A stretch of 64,000 nucleotides of DNA, taken from the NCBI GenBank assembly GCA_009692685.1, contig SHYS01000002.1, forward strand, positions 62,001 through 126,000, read 5' to 3'. Below the pieces are notes generated by a model, which saw only the letters and a list, made by a program, of their open reading frames with translations, had not been told where the DNA came from and searched no databases. Position 1 is the first letter of the stretch. The number at the start of each line of letters is the position of its first letter. The stretch comes from Dehalococcoidia bacterium. GTDB taxonomy: Bacteria; Chloroflexota; Dehalococcoidia; UBA2979. Position numbers and translations under genes: made by a program. Positions 7,885 through 16,039 of the stretch are shown here, piece after piece.

Positions 7885-8451
7885 TCATCCGGAGTACACC
7901 CATCCCGTGTACGCCGTCGTCATCGGTTCCGCGCTGTTCACCACACGGCCATCGAGGACACGGCCGACGATGAGCACGTGGTCACCGACGTCGCTGATGG
8001 ACTCCAGGTCGCACTCCAGCCACATCAGCGCCTCATCGAGGAGCGGGAGCCCTCGCGAAGTGCGCGTGAACTCGATGCCGTCCAGCTTCCAGTGGTGTGT
8101 GGTGGCGGCAGCGTTCGAGCGCCCCTCGATCTTGGCGGCGTTAGCTGGCTGGACGAACTGCATCGCCATCCGTAACGAGTCTGGTTCAGCCGTCAGGAGG
8201 TTCACGCTGAAGCATCCCGCCGCGCGAATGCGTCCCAGTGTGCTCGAATCCCGCTCTAGCACCACGGCCACCAGCCGAGGCTCGAATGAGACCTGCATCA
8301 CCCAGTCGGCGACCATCACGTTCGTCTCGCGCTCATCGACTGAGCCGATGGCGTAGACGCCGTATGGCATCTGGTGCATCGCCTCGGCAATCGGATCGCT
8401 GAAGCGCCGTGCGGGCGCGTTCGCCGGCAACTCGGGTGTCGAATCGGGCAT
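7885..8451 (-). CDS. Flavin reductase domain protein (FMN-binding split barrel)
   Basis: The product (188 residues from ATG 8451) matches the flavin-reductase-like fold: FSDPIAEAMHQMPYGVYAIGS, then VMVADWVMQVSFEPRLVAVVLERDS, then the conserved AAGCFSVNLLTAE, and a late WLECDLESISDVGDHVLIVGRV. These proteins use NAD(P)H to reduce FMN or FAD for partner monooxygenases, or are flavin-bound oxidoreductases themselves. A GGAG site (complement of 8457-8460) supports ATG 8451; GTG 8487 in frame is a weaker alternative. It is the first gene of the operon that continues into the SnoaL-like and FMN oxidase genes, which suggests a shared flavin-linked reaction. The gene runs divergently from the ferredoxin gene. 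Confidence 0.82.
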   Translation of the reverse strand: MPDSTPELPANAPARRFSDPIAEAMHQMPYGVYAIGSVDERETNVMVADWVMQVSFEPRLVAVVLERDSSTLGRIRAAGCFSVNLLTAEPDSLRMAMQFVQPANAAKIEGRSNAAATTHHWKLDGIEFTRTSRGLPLLDEALMWLECDLESISDVGDHVLIVGRVLDGRVVNSAEPMTTAYTGWVYSG

Positions 8452-8671
8452 GGGCGCTCCGCTATTCCTGAGGTCAACCGTGGCCACGATAGCCCGCTCG
8501 TCGCCTTCGAGGGCGCCCTGGGCCGCTTCCCGAACCCCTGCGGCTGGTGCCGTGGACGCTCGGCCTACGCCTCGTTACGATGGCGAAGATGCTGGTCCGC
8601 GGCGCCTCGGCCCTCGCCGGGTCGGTGTGTCGTGTGCCCGCAGTTCCTGTCCGCGACCTCGGAGGTTGGTT

Positions 8672-9346
8672 GTGACGTTTGTCATCACGCAGCCGTGTAT
8701 CGACACGACCGACCAATCGTGCGTCGAAGTCTGTCCGGTGGATTGCATCCACTTCGAAGAGGGCAGCGACCGGATGCTCTACATCAACCCCGCTGAGTGC
8801 ATCGACTGCGGCGCCTGCCAGCCCGCCTGCCCCGTGACCGCCATCTACCCGGACGCCGATGTGCCCGCGGCCACGGCTCCGTTCATCGAGATCAACTCGC
8901 TCTGGTACGAGGACCCCAATGCCGCCCGCCAGAAAGTCGCCGCTTTCCTCGGCGGCGGTGGCGTTTCGACACCCGCGCCTGCGGCCGCCGTCCCAACTGC
9001 CGAGGCGGCACCAGCCGCCGCAGCGCTGGCCGAGGCCGCACCGGCCGCTGAGGCCGCTCCGGTTGCCGCCGCGGCCGCACCGGCGGCCCCCGAACAGGTC
9101 TGGGTGGCGCCCACCCCACACGCCGGCAAGGCAGACTTCAAGAAGGCGTTCGCTGGCTTCCACTACCCGATCTCGCGGGACGCGGTCTATCGAGGCGCGC
9201 GCGACAAGGGTGGCCTCGACCGCGAGGTGCCGCGGATCTTGGCGCAGCTGCCGCTGAACAAGTACCGCTCGGAGGACGAGCTGATTCAGGCCGTGCGCTG
9301 GGTCTACGCCATGAACGGCGTTCCCGAGGACGGCCTGCCCGTCTAG
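8672..9346 (+). CDS. 7Fe-type ferredoxin with Ala/Pro linker and C-terminal DUF2795 domain
   Basis: Residues 1-75 are a typical FdxA-like ferredoxin: [25 protein letters not shown], then [20 protein letters not shown], providing the ligands of a 3Fe-4S and a 4Fe-4S cluster. Residues of roughly 110-150 form a low-complexity Ala/Pro/Glu linker. The last ~60 residues ([18 protein letters not shown], then [20 protein letters not shown]) match DUF2795, a small helical domain normally found as its own protein. The start is GTG 8672, with GGAGG at 8661-8665. The total of 224 residues is twice a normal ferredoxin. The fused domain may tether the ferredoxin to a partner. Ferredoxin identity is certain; the role of the tail is unknown. 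Confidence 0.88.
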   Translation: MTFVITQPCIDTTDQSCVEVCPVDCIHFEEGSDRMLYINPAECIDCGACQPACPVTAIYPDADVPAATAPFIEINSLWYEDPNAARQKVAAFLGGGGVSTPAPAAAVPTAEAAPAAAALAEAAPAAEAAPVAAAAAPAAPEQVWVAPTPHAGKADFKKAFAGFHYPISRDAVYRGARDKGGLDREVPRILAQLPLNKYRSEDELIQAVRWVYAMNGVPEDGLPV

Positions 9347-9438
9347 CTGCCCGCTCTCCCTTGAGCGGTCGGGCGCGCTCCGCGCGGGCCATCGAGGGTC
9401 GCTACGCTCGATCTCAGTGCTCGGCCGAGGAGGCTCGC

Positions 9439-10494
9439 GTGCGCAGTGCCAAGGACTTCTTCAAGCCGCTCGCCGTCGGCGCGCCGATGCCACTCCGGGA
9501 GATCGATGTGCGGCCGGGCCGCATGATCCACTTCTTCCCGCCCCACAACGAGCGCGTGCGTGAGCGCATCCCCGAGATCATCCCACAGGTCGATATCCTG
9601 CTCGGCAACCTCGAGGATGCGATTCCCGCCGACGCCAAGGTCACCGCGCGTCGCGGCCTGATCGAGGTCGCCCAGGCCAACGAGTTCGGCGACACGCAGC
9701 TCTGGACCCGCATCAACAGCCTCGACAGTCCGTGGTGCCTCGATGACCTCATGGAGCTGGTGGAGGCGATCGGCAACAAGCTCGACGTGATCATGGTTCC
9801 GAAGGTCGAGGGCGCCGAGGACATCCACTACATCGACCGCCTGCTCGCCCAGCTCGAGGGGCGTTACGGCATCACGAAGCCGCTCCAGGTGCACGCCATC
9901 CTCGAGACGGCCGCGGGCGTCAACAATGTCGAGGAGATCGCCGCCGCCAGCCCACGCATGCAGGGCATCAGTCTCGGGCCCGCAGACCTCGCGGCATCGC
10001 GGCGCATGAAGACCACTCGCGTCGGTGGTGGCCACCCGGGCTATCTCGTGCGCTCCGACCAGGACCCTGCCAACCCCGAGGCGCCTCGCGCGACCGCCCA
10101 GCAGGACCTTTGGCACTACACCATGGCCCGTATGGTCGATGCCTGTGCCGCGCACGGCATCCTCGCCTTCTACGGACCGTTCGGCGATATCGCGGACTCC
10201 CTAGCCTGCGAGGACCAGTTCCGCAACGCCTACCTCATGGGCTGCGTCGGTGCCTGGTCGCTGCACCCCTCGCAGATCGAGATCGCGAAGCGCGTTTTCA
10301 GTCCCGACCCCGCCGACGTGGCGATGGCGAAGCGCATCATCGAGGCGATCGGCGAGACCGGTTCCGGCGTCGCCATGCTCGATGGCAAGATGCAGGACGA
10401 TGCCACCTACAAGCAGGCCAAGGTGATGATGGCCACCGCCGAGCTGATTGCGAACCGCGACTCCGATTTCGCGCACGCCTACGGCTTCGTCTAA
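9439..10494 (+). CDS. mcl: Malyl-CoA / beta-methylmalyl-CoA / citramalyl-CoA lyase
   Basis: The 351-residue protein follows the Chloroflexus malyl-CoA lyase almost position by position: [15 protein letters not shown], then VHFFPPH-like [123 protein letters not shown] and [15 protein letters not shown]. It belongs to the HpcH/HpaI-CitE superfamily: the Glu/Asp residues bind Mg2+, and the enzyme cleaves or condenses glyoxylate or pyruvate with acyl-CoA. In Chloroflexus it serves the 3-hydroxypropionate bicycle. No other bicycle gene (mcr, pcs, mch, mct) is in the window, so it could instead serve glyoxylate or citramalate assimilation. The GTG start has AGGAGG five bases upstream. Confidence 0.92.
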   Translation: MRSAKDFFKPLAVGAPMPLREIDVRPGRMIHFFPPHNERVRERIPEIIPQVDILLGNLEDAIPADAKVTARRGLIEVAQANEFGDTQLWTRINSLDSPWCLDDLMELVEAIGNKLDVIMVPKVEGAEDIHYIDRLLAQLEGRYGITKPLQVHAILETAAGVNNVEEIAAASPRMQGISLGPADLAASRRMKTTRVGGGHPGYLVRSDQDPANPEAPRATAQQDLWHYTMARMVDACAAHGILAFYGPFGDIADSLACEDQFRNAYLMGCVGAWSLHPSQIEIAKRVFSPDPADVAMAKRIIEAIGETGSGVAMLDGKMQDDATYKQAKVMMATAELIANRDSDFAHAYGFV

Positions 10495-10640
10495 CGCGAG
10501 ACATCGAGGCCAGGTCGCCGGCACTCCCTCGGCGTGTCGCCTTTGTCCGTTCGTGGTGAGCTCGACGCACCACATCGCCCGCATCGATGACTCGCCCCAC
10601 CGCTCGGGCGCGACTGGCGTTCGATCGACGCAAGCGTGTG

Positions 10641-10664
10641 CTTCGACAGGCTCAGCACGAACGG
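10641..10664 (+). repeat. Dispersed intergenic repeat copy
   Basis: The 24-base word CTTCGACAGGCTCAGCACGAACGG sits in the ~200-bp gap between mcl and the convergent MFS gene. Close variants occur at 42724-42749 (inverted), 42817-42841 and 47837-47862, with a shortened form in the loop of the palindrome at 6273-6351. All are intergenic. No open frame of interest fills the rest of this gap. Confidence 0.7.
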
Positions 10665-10699
10665 ATAAGGGCGGCGCGGCCCGAAACGCGGAGGCGGGT

Positions 10700-11911
10700 T
10701 CACTTCGAGGAGCGACGCCGCCCCGAGGCAAGCACCACGATCGCTCCCAGCAGCGCCGCCAGCGGCACCAGAAGCGGCAGCAGGTAGCCCTCGCTGCGGT
10801 CGACCAGCACGCCGCTGAGCCACGGTCCGGCTGCGCCGGCGATGCTCGCTACGAACTGCTGCATGCCGCTCAAGGTGCCCAGGCGTTCCGCGCCGTAGGT
10901 CTTGGCCGCCAGCAGCCCGTGCACGGGCGCCAGCATGCCCACCGCGAGACCAGCCGTGAGCGCAAAGATGACCGCGAGCACTACCGCCGGCCCGCCCGCC
11001 AGCGCGAGGCACAGCGCCCCCGCGCCCACCGCGCCCGTTGCGTATGCCAGGGTGGCCGTGCCGCGTAGCCCGAACGTCGAGGTCAACCGTGCCAGCGCCA
11101 GCCGCCCCGGGATCTGCAGAAATCCACGTACCCCCGCAAAGCCGGAGGCTGTGTTGAGCGACAACCCGGTGGCCTGCATCGCCGGGACCTGGTGCAGGAG
11201 CAGGGCGCTCGTCGCCGCCGAGGCGAGGCTCACCGCAAGCAGCAGGCGCAGCAGGTTCGCCTCGCGGAGTACGGTACCGATCGAGGTCGTGGGCGCGGAT
11301 CGCGCCGCCGCAACCTGTGGAGGCGGGGCCTGGGCCACCAACGCTCCCGGCACGATGAGCACGACCATCACCAGGACCAGCGCGCGCATCGCCTCGCGCC
11401 AGTCGTACGCTTCTACCAGCCAGCCGGCCAGCGGGTAGAAGATCGGGCTCGCCAGGGCGCCCAGCAGCGTGAGGATCGAAAGCGCCTCGGCCCGACGCTC
11501 CGGGTAGATCCGCGACAGCGTGGCCATAGTCATCGGGTAGCACAGCCCGCCCCCCACGAGCGCCGCGCCGAGGCCCCACGTCGCGATGAAGCCGGCCGCC
11601 GTGGTTGCCTGCGAAGCCAACAGCAGCAGCGTGGCGCCGCCGGCAAGCGTACTCAGGAACACCACTCGTGACCCAGCACGGTCCAGCGCGTACCCGGCTC
11701 CAACCGCCACCACACCCGACAACAGGATGCCGACGGCAAACGCGGTGGATAACGCGCCCGTCGACCAGCCCGTATCCACCTGGATAGGCGCAACCAGCAC
11801 CCCGATCGCGTACAGCACCATGCCGTACGCGCCGATTGTCTCGATGCCTAGGAGCACGGCCACGCGCCACTCGATGAGCCACCCGACGGGACGCAGTAGC
11901 GGCGCGGTCAC
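10700..11911 (-). CDS. Major facilitator superfamily transporter
   Basis: The 403-residue product has twelve predicted membrane helices. Its hallmark loop after TM2 is GAGYALDRAGSRVVFLSTLAGG, and a cytoplasmic loop LSRIYPERRAEALSILTLLGALASPIFYPLAGWLVEAYDW corresponds to TM4-TM5. The style (short Q/D-rich periplasmic loops and the GTG start MTAPLLRPVGWLIEWRVAVLLGIETIGAYG) matches carboxylate-type MFS carriers such as the oxalate/formate or monocarboxylate groups. It is the lone minus-strand gene between mcl and the cobalamin-binding protein and could export or import an organic acid, but that is inference from neighbours. The last residues are Arg/Ser-rich (ASGRRRSSK). Confidence 0.82.
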   Translation of the reverse strand: MTAPLLRPVGWLIEWRVAVLLGIETIGAYGMVLYAIGVLVAPIQVDTGWSTGALSTAFAVGILLSGVVAVGAGYALDRAGSRVVFLSTLAGGATLLLLASQATTAAGFIATWGLGAALVGGGLCYPMTMATLSRIYPERRAEALSILTLLGALASPIFYPLAGWLVEAYDWREAMRALVLVMVVLIVPGALVAQAPPPQVAAARSAPTTSIGTVLREANLLRLLLAVSLASAATSALLLHQVPAMQATGLSLNTASGFAGVRGFLQIPGRLALARLTSTFGLRGTATLAYATGAVGAGALCLALAGGPAVVLAVIFALTAGLAVGMLAPVHGLLAAKTYGAERLGTLSGMQQFVASIAGAAGPWLSGVLVDRSEGYLLPLLVPLAALLGAIVVLASGRRRSSK

Positions 11912-11979
11912 TGCTGCAGGTTACGCGCCTCGCCCTCGAGGGATCGAGGCACCGGGTGTTAATTCACGCCGTGGGTAAC

Positions 11980-12954
11980 CTACTTCACGCGGTCGGGATA
12001 CAGGGCTTGGCCGAGCGCTCGGATGCCCTGCGCCAGCCGCGGGCCTGGCCGGTTCGTCGTGTTCGGGTCGATGGCATACACCCGCTTGTTCGTGACCGCC
12101 GCCACACCGGCCCACCCCGGACGCGCGGCCACGGTCTCGAGACTCTGCCCGAAGGCGTGATCTGCCAGCAGCACGACCTCGGGATTAGAGGCGATCACGG
12201 CCTCCGAGCTCAGCTGCGGGAACTGCGTCGTCGCGCCCTCGGCGACGTTGCGTGCCTTTAGCAGCGTGAGCATCGCGCCGATGAACGTGTTCGGCGCCGC
12301 CGTGTACAGCGTGGAGTCGAGCTCGAAGAAGACGCGCGGGCCCTGCTGCACCCCCGAGATCGAGGCCGTGACCGCGTCGATCTCTTTGCGCATGTCCGCG
12401 ATGACCTTCGTCGCCTCGGTGGTTCGACCCGTCAGCTGTCCGAACGTCGTGATCTGCGTGTACACCCCATCGAGGCTCTCCGGCTCCTTCGCGAGGTAGA
12501 CGGTCATCCCCAGTCCTCGGAACTGCGCGATGAACTGCTCCTGCCGGGTCGCCATGATCACCAGGTCAGGACGCAACGCCAGCGTGGCCTCGGGGTTCGG
12601 GTTCGAATAGGCGATCTTCGGCGTCGACTTCGCCGCGTCGGGATAGTCCGAGAACGCGTCGGTCGCGACCACTCGGTTGCCCGCCTCGATGGCGTACAGG
12701 ATCTCGGTGGCGCCGGGCGACAACGAGATGATGCGCTCTGGCATCTTGTCGACGTGCACCTCGGTGCCCGCTGAGTCCTTCAGCGTCAGCGGGAACGTTG
12801 TCCCTTGCGATGTGTTGTCGGGCCGCTCCGTGGATGGCGCATCCTCATCGGTGCAGGCCGCCAGCAATGGCAGGCTGAGCACAAGCAGCCCGATGAGGAC
12901 GTGCCAGCGCCTCCTTGGGCGGGTCCAACGAGTCGTGTTGAGCACTTTCAGCAC
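11980..12954 (-). CDS. Periplasmic cobalamin/iron-chelate binding lipoprotein (BtuF/FecB family)
   Basis: The N-terminus RRRWHVLIGLLVLSLPLLAACT is a lipoprotein signal with lipobox LAAC. The mature part is a helical-backbone class III binding protein: RIISLSPGATEILYAIEAGNRVVATDAFSDYP, ATLALRPDLVIMATRQ, then the second lobe with VFFELDSTLYTAAPNTFIGA and a final loop NKRVYAIDPNTTNRPGPR. I choose GTG 12954 because GGAGG lies six bases before it and because a cobalamin riboswitch (13126-13228) is upstream on the same strand. Riboswitch control makes cobalamin or cobinamide the best guess for the ligand. No cognate permease or ATPase follows, so the partner genes must be elsewhere. Confidence 0.85.
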   Translation of the reverse strand: MLKVLNTTRWTRPRRRWHVLIGLLVLSLPLLAACTDEDAPSTERPDNTSQGTTFPLTLKDSAGTEVHVDKMPERIISLSPGATEILYAIEAGNRVVATDAFSDYPDAAKSTPKIAYSNPNPEATLALRPDLVIMATRQEQFIAQFRGLGMTVYLAKEPESLDGVYTQITTFGQLTGRTTEATKVIADMRKEIDAVTASISGVQQGPRVFFELDSTLYTAAPNTFIGAMLTLLKARNVAEGATTQFPQLSSEAVIASNPEVVLLADHAFGQSLETVAARPGWAGVAAVTNKRVYAIDPNTTNRPGPRLAQGIRALGQALYPDRVK

Positions 12955-13125
12955 TGCGTCCTCCACAGCATCGCAGACCCCTCGACGGGGTCGCTCGGTA
13001 GCCGGGCGCGAGAATGGGCGCACTCGCACCATCATCCCTCGAGGGGAGGCGGCATCGAGTAGCGGCGCGTGGCGTTCGGGGGAACCCACGTGCTCGGCTC
13101 GGTCCTCGCGAGCCCGTAAACACGA

Positions 13126-13228
13126 ACGCAAGTCGTCGACCTGGCTTGCCGCCCCGGACGTCGTGCGCCAGGCGGACCACAGTTGCGGGACAGCGCCGGA
13201 ATCTCACCGGACTTCGCGGGCCTTGCGT
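13126..13228 (-). promoter_or_regulatory. Cobalamin riboswitch
   Basis: On the minus strand the leader carries the class-defining core GAAGTCCGGTGAGATTCC, then GGCGCTGTCCCGCAACTGT, and a B12-box variant GGCAAGCCAGGTCGAC. The closing helix is visible as ACGCAAG (complement of 13222-13228) pairing with CTTGCGT (complement of 13126-13132). About 170 bases of leader follow before GTG 12954. They include a G/C hairpin (GGGCTCGCGAGGACCGAGCC) that could act as expression platform. Known riboswitches of this class repress uptake genes when adenosylcobalamin is bound, which fits the downstream binding protein. Confidence 0.9.
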
Positions 13229-13356
13229 CGCAGTACTGAAATGCTAGCACCGGCTCCTCCTCGGTACCATCGCGCCTGCGCGCTGAGAACCTGACGCGCC
13301 CGTTACGGTAGACACGTACGAGGCGTGTCATCGAGGGGTGGAGCGAAGGGGAATTC

Positions 13357-14280
13357 ATGCGACGGATCAGCATTGGCCTCAGCTGGCAGAACCGCGCGGA
13401 CATCGATAACTTCGTGGAGCAGGCGAAGGTCGCCGATGACAGCGGCGTCTCCACCATCTTCACCGGCGAGAACTGGCGCCGCGAGGCGTTCACGCCGCTC
13501 GCCGTACTCGCCGAGCACTACGGCACCATTGACGAGCTTTCCGGTGGGCGCGCCATCATCGGCCTGGGCAGCTCGAGCGCCAACGTCGCCGAGCACTTCG
13601 CCGGGGTGCCGTATCAGAAGCCACTGCGCCGGATGCGCGAGTACATCGAGATCATGAACATGCTGATCTCCGGTGCGCCGCTGCAGTACGACGGCGAGAT
13701 ACACCACCTCAACCGCGGCTTCCGCCTCGATATGGACCAGCCGAGACTGCACATCCCCGTCTACATCGCTGCGACCGCCCCCGCCGCCGTGCGACAGACC
13801 GCCGAGATCGCTGACGGCTGGATGCCGATCCAGATCCCGCGTTCGCAGTGGCAGGCCGCCACCTCCGAGTTCTACGACCATGCCCGTAAGATGGGACGAG
13901 ACCCCTCGATCCTCACGATTCGCACGGCGAATTCGATCTACGTCACTGACGATCCCGGACCCGAACTGGAGAAGACACGCGGCACCGTCGCCTTCTACAT
14001 CGCGAGGATGGGCGACGGGTACTACAACCAGTTCGTCCGCCGCGGCTGCAAGGAAATGGCAGACGCCGTTCGGGCGGCCTAGGCCGAGGGCGGCTCGAAG
14101 GCCGGCGCCGAGGCCGTCCCCGTCGCGTTTGCCGAGGAGATGGGCTTCGCCGGTTCCGCCGAGGCGTGTGCCGACCACCTCGACGAGCTCGAGGCGGCGG
14201 GCTTCAACCTGCACAGCGTCACCATCGCCGAGCGTGACCCCGCGAAGCGCGGCGCGATCTACCGCACGCTGGTTGGCTGA
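13357..14280 (+). pseudogene. Luciferase-like (F420/FMN-dependent) oxidoreductase, internally deleted and interrupted by TAG
   Basis: The frame starts MRRISIGLSWQNRADIDNFV and shows the LLM-class pattern: VSTIFTGENWRREAFTPLAVLAE, DELSGGRAIIGLGSSSANV, PLRRMREYIEIMNMLI, and IPVYIAATAPAAVRQTAEIADGW. Two defects are visible. First, in this family about 25 residues (the strand around LGTGIVN and a helix ending LAQ) normally separate VLAER from HYGTIDELSGGR; here VLAEHYGT joins directly, an in-frame deletion. Second, TAG at 14080-14082 cuts the frame before AEGGSKAGAEAVPVAFAEEM and the remaining tail, which reads on to TGA 14280. The deleted strand lines the flavin site, so the product is unlikely to be active. 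The TAG sits in CCTAGG, one transition from CCTGGG (Ala-Trp). Confidence 0.75.
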
Positions 14281-14388
14281 CGGAGACAGTCCGTTTCTGG
14301 CTCCGCTGCTGGTGATCCGCTGGTCACTGCGCGGAAAGGCCCGTACGCTACGGACATCACGCAGGGCAGTGTGCAGGGAGGTACTGGA

Positions 14389-14697
14389 TTGCTCAAGTCA
14401 GATCTGATTGCGCTCGTTGGTGCCACAGCAGGGACATCGCGCGCGGACACCGAGCGTGTGCTTGATAGTTTCCGTGACGTGATTCAGGCAACCGTTCGCA
14501 AGGGTGACGACGTGAGCTACCCGGGCCTCGGCAAGTTCAGTCGAGTCGCCCGCAAAGCGCGGACGGCTCGTAACCCCCGGACTGGCGAGCCCATCAAGGT
14601 CGCCGCATCGAAGGCGCCTCGTTTCACGCCTTCCGCCACCCTCAAGACCATAGTCAACGGCAAGGCCGCCGCGCCGAAACTCGGCAAAGTCTCCTGA
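14389..14697 (+). CDS. HU/IHF-family DNA-binding protein
   Basis: The 102-residue protein is a standard HU: LLKSDLIALVGATAGTSRADTERVL (helices 1-2), DVIQATVRKGDDVSYPGLGKFSRV, then the DNA-binding arm ARKARTARNPRTGEPIKVAASKAPRFTPS with the family Arg-Asn-Pro-x-Thr-Gly tip. It binds and bends the minor groove as a dimer and packages the nucleoid. TTG 14389 is chosen because GGGAGGT lies six bases upstream; an in-frame GTG at 14371 has no such site. A perfect 26-bp palindrome follows the stop, probably its terminator. Confidence 0.92.
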   Translation: MLKSDLIALVGATAGTSRADTERVLDSFRDVIQATVRKGDDVSYPGLGKFSRVARKARTARNPRTGEPIKVAASKAPRFTPSATLKTIVNGKAAAPKLGKVS

Positions 14698-14754
14698 CGA
14701 CCATTCCGGCTCGATAAGTCCTGCGGAGACACACTCGCTTGCGATGTCACCGCA

Positions 14755-14810
14755 GCGTCGTGTACGCCGAAGGGCCCGACGTATGTCGGGCCCTTCGGCG
14801 TACACGACGC
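14755..14810. terminator. Perfect 26-bp inverted repeat after the HU gene
   Basis: Arms 14755-14780 and 14785-14810 are exact reverse complements around a GTAT loop, one of the strongest hairpins in the window. It lies 57 bases after the HU stop and 45 bases before the rhomboid start. There is no poly-T tail, so it is either a terminator without U-tract or a structured intergenic element. Confidence 0.7.
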
Positions 14811-14855
14811 TAACCTCGATGCCTGCGGCAGTGCGGACTGGTAACGAGGTGGCGC

Positions 14856-15581
14856 TTGTTTCCGATCAGCGATGTGAATCCCGCCCGCGGCGCGCCAGTA
14901 CTCACGCTGCTGGTGATTGCCGTCAACGTGCTGGTGTTTTTCTTGCTGCAGCCTCGTGATTTTGAGGAGGGGTTCAGCTTCGCTTACCGCCACGCTGCCG
15001 TCGGCTGCGAACTCACTACTGGCGTCCCGCTCACCGCGCTTGAGGCTGAGTCCGGGACGTGTGATGCAGCGGCGGGCGACTCCGGCGCCACGCTCTTCCC
15101 TCAAAAGAATCTCGCCGCCTCCGTGCTCGTCTCGCTGTTTCTCCACGGCAGCGTTGTACATCTCGCCGGCAACATGTGGTTCCTCTGGATCTTCGGAAAC
15201 AACATCGAAGAGGCCTTCGGGCGGCTCGGGTATGCGCTGCTCTATCTTGTCGGGGGCGTGGCAGCGACGCTCGCCTTCGTCTGGGCCCAGCCGACGAGCA
15301 CCGATCCACTCATCGGGGCCTCGGGAGCCATCGCTGCTGTGCTCGGCGCGTATCTGGTCCTGTACCCATCGAGATTGGTGATGTCTGTCGTCTTCGTCAC
15401 GCTGATACCCGTGCCGGCGGCGCTGTTCCTCGGGTTGTGGTTTCTCGGACAGTTCGCCGTCACCGATCCCGGTGTGGCCTGGCAGGCGCACGTCGGAGGG
15501 TTTGTTGTCGGTGCTGTCGTCGCCTACACGTTGCGCCGGCCGCTGCTTCGCCGCGTGGGCCACCTTCACGCCCGCGGCTGA
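14856..15581 (+). CDS. Rhomboid-family intramembrane serine protease
   Basis: The 241-residue protein has six to seven membrane helices with the rhomboid catalytic elements: SVVHLAGNMWFLWIFGNNIEE (HxxxN of helix 2), IGASGAIAAVLGAYL (nucleophile Ser in GASG) and WQAHVGGFVVGAVVAY (catalytic His). A polar insertion between TM1 and TM2 (about residues 40-80, with two Cys) is typical of the larger bacterial rhomboids. It cleaves substrates within the membrane. The TTG at 14856 is the likely start, with GAGGTGG shortly upstream; the MFPISDVNP beginning is characteristic of this subfamily. The 3' side ends at the palindrome 15617-15646. Confidence 0.9.
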   Translation: MFPISDVNPARGAPVLTLLVIAVNVLVFFLLQPRDFEEGFSFAYRHAAVGCELTTGVPLTALEAESGTCDAAAGDSGATLFPQKNLAASVLVSLFLHGSVVHLAGNMWFLWIFGNNIEEAFGRLGYALLYLVGGVAATLAFVWAQPTSTDPLIGASGAIAAVLGAYLVLYPSRLVMSVVFVTLIPVPAALFLGLWFLGQFAVTDPGVAWQAHVGGFVVGAVVAYTLRRPLLRRVGHLHARG

Positions 15582-15616
15582 GTCTCGTCAGCGGGCCTGG
15601 ACCACGGCGCACGCAG

Positions 15617-15646
15617 AATGGGCAGGCCGCGTGCGGCCTGCCCATT
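15617..15646. terminator. Bidirectional terminator-like hairpin
   Basis: AATGGGCAGGCCGC (15617-15630) is the exact reverse complement of 15633-15646, with a two-base loop. It lies between the rhomboid stop (15581) and the stop of the convergent minus-strand gene at 15674, as expected for a shared terminator. T-rich tails are minimal. Confidence 0.65.
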
Positions 15647-15673
15647 ACATCGAGGCGTCCTCGAAGCGAGCCG

Positions 15674-15985
15674 TTAGTTGTGGGGCGGGGCGCCGACGAA
15701 TACGAACCCGTCGACCTTGCCGTTGACCGTGTACTCGAGGTCGCGGCCCTTCACGTTGATCTGCACGATGTCGGTGTCGCCGTCGAGCTAGACGGTGAAG
15801 CGCACCAGGACCAGACCTCCGCCGGGGACCCACAGCGGCCCGGCGCCCTCGGCGTGCACTTTCTGCCCGTCGATCTTCACCACACGAATGGCGCCGTTGC
15901 CGGCGCAGCCGTTGCAGACGCCGCGCGCCACGCCACAGGACCAGCGTTCGCAGCTTCGCCCCACCGAGGCGAGTCCCCTGCGCAA
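15674..15985 (-). pseudogene. Short hypothetical gene with an in-frame TAG
   Basis: The minus strand reads GAIRVVKIDGQKVHAEGAGP, then GGLVLVRFTV, then TAG (complement of 15788-15790), then LDGDTDIVQINVKGRDLEYT, ending VDGFVFVGAPPHN and TAA at 15674. The strand-rich character is continuous through the stop, suggesting one beta-rich protein with a nonsense change rather than two genes. An upstream CNGC pair is present. I do not recognise the family, and the start (TTG 15985 or further upstream) is uncertain. Confidence 0.45.
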
Positions 15986-16039
15986 TCGCCCGCAGACGCC
16001 ACCGTCTGTTACGCCTACCCCGCCCGCGGTGCGCCCTCG

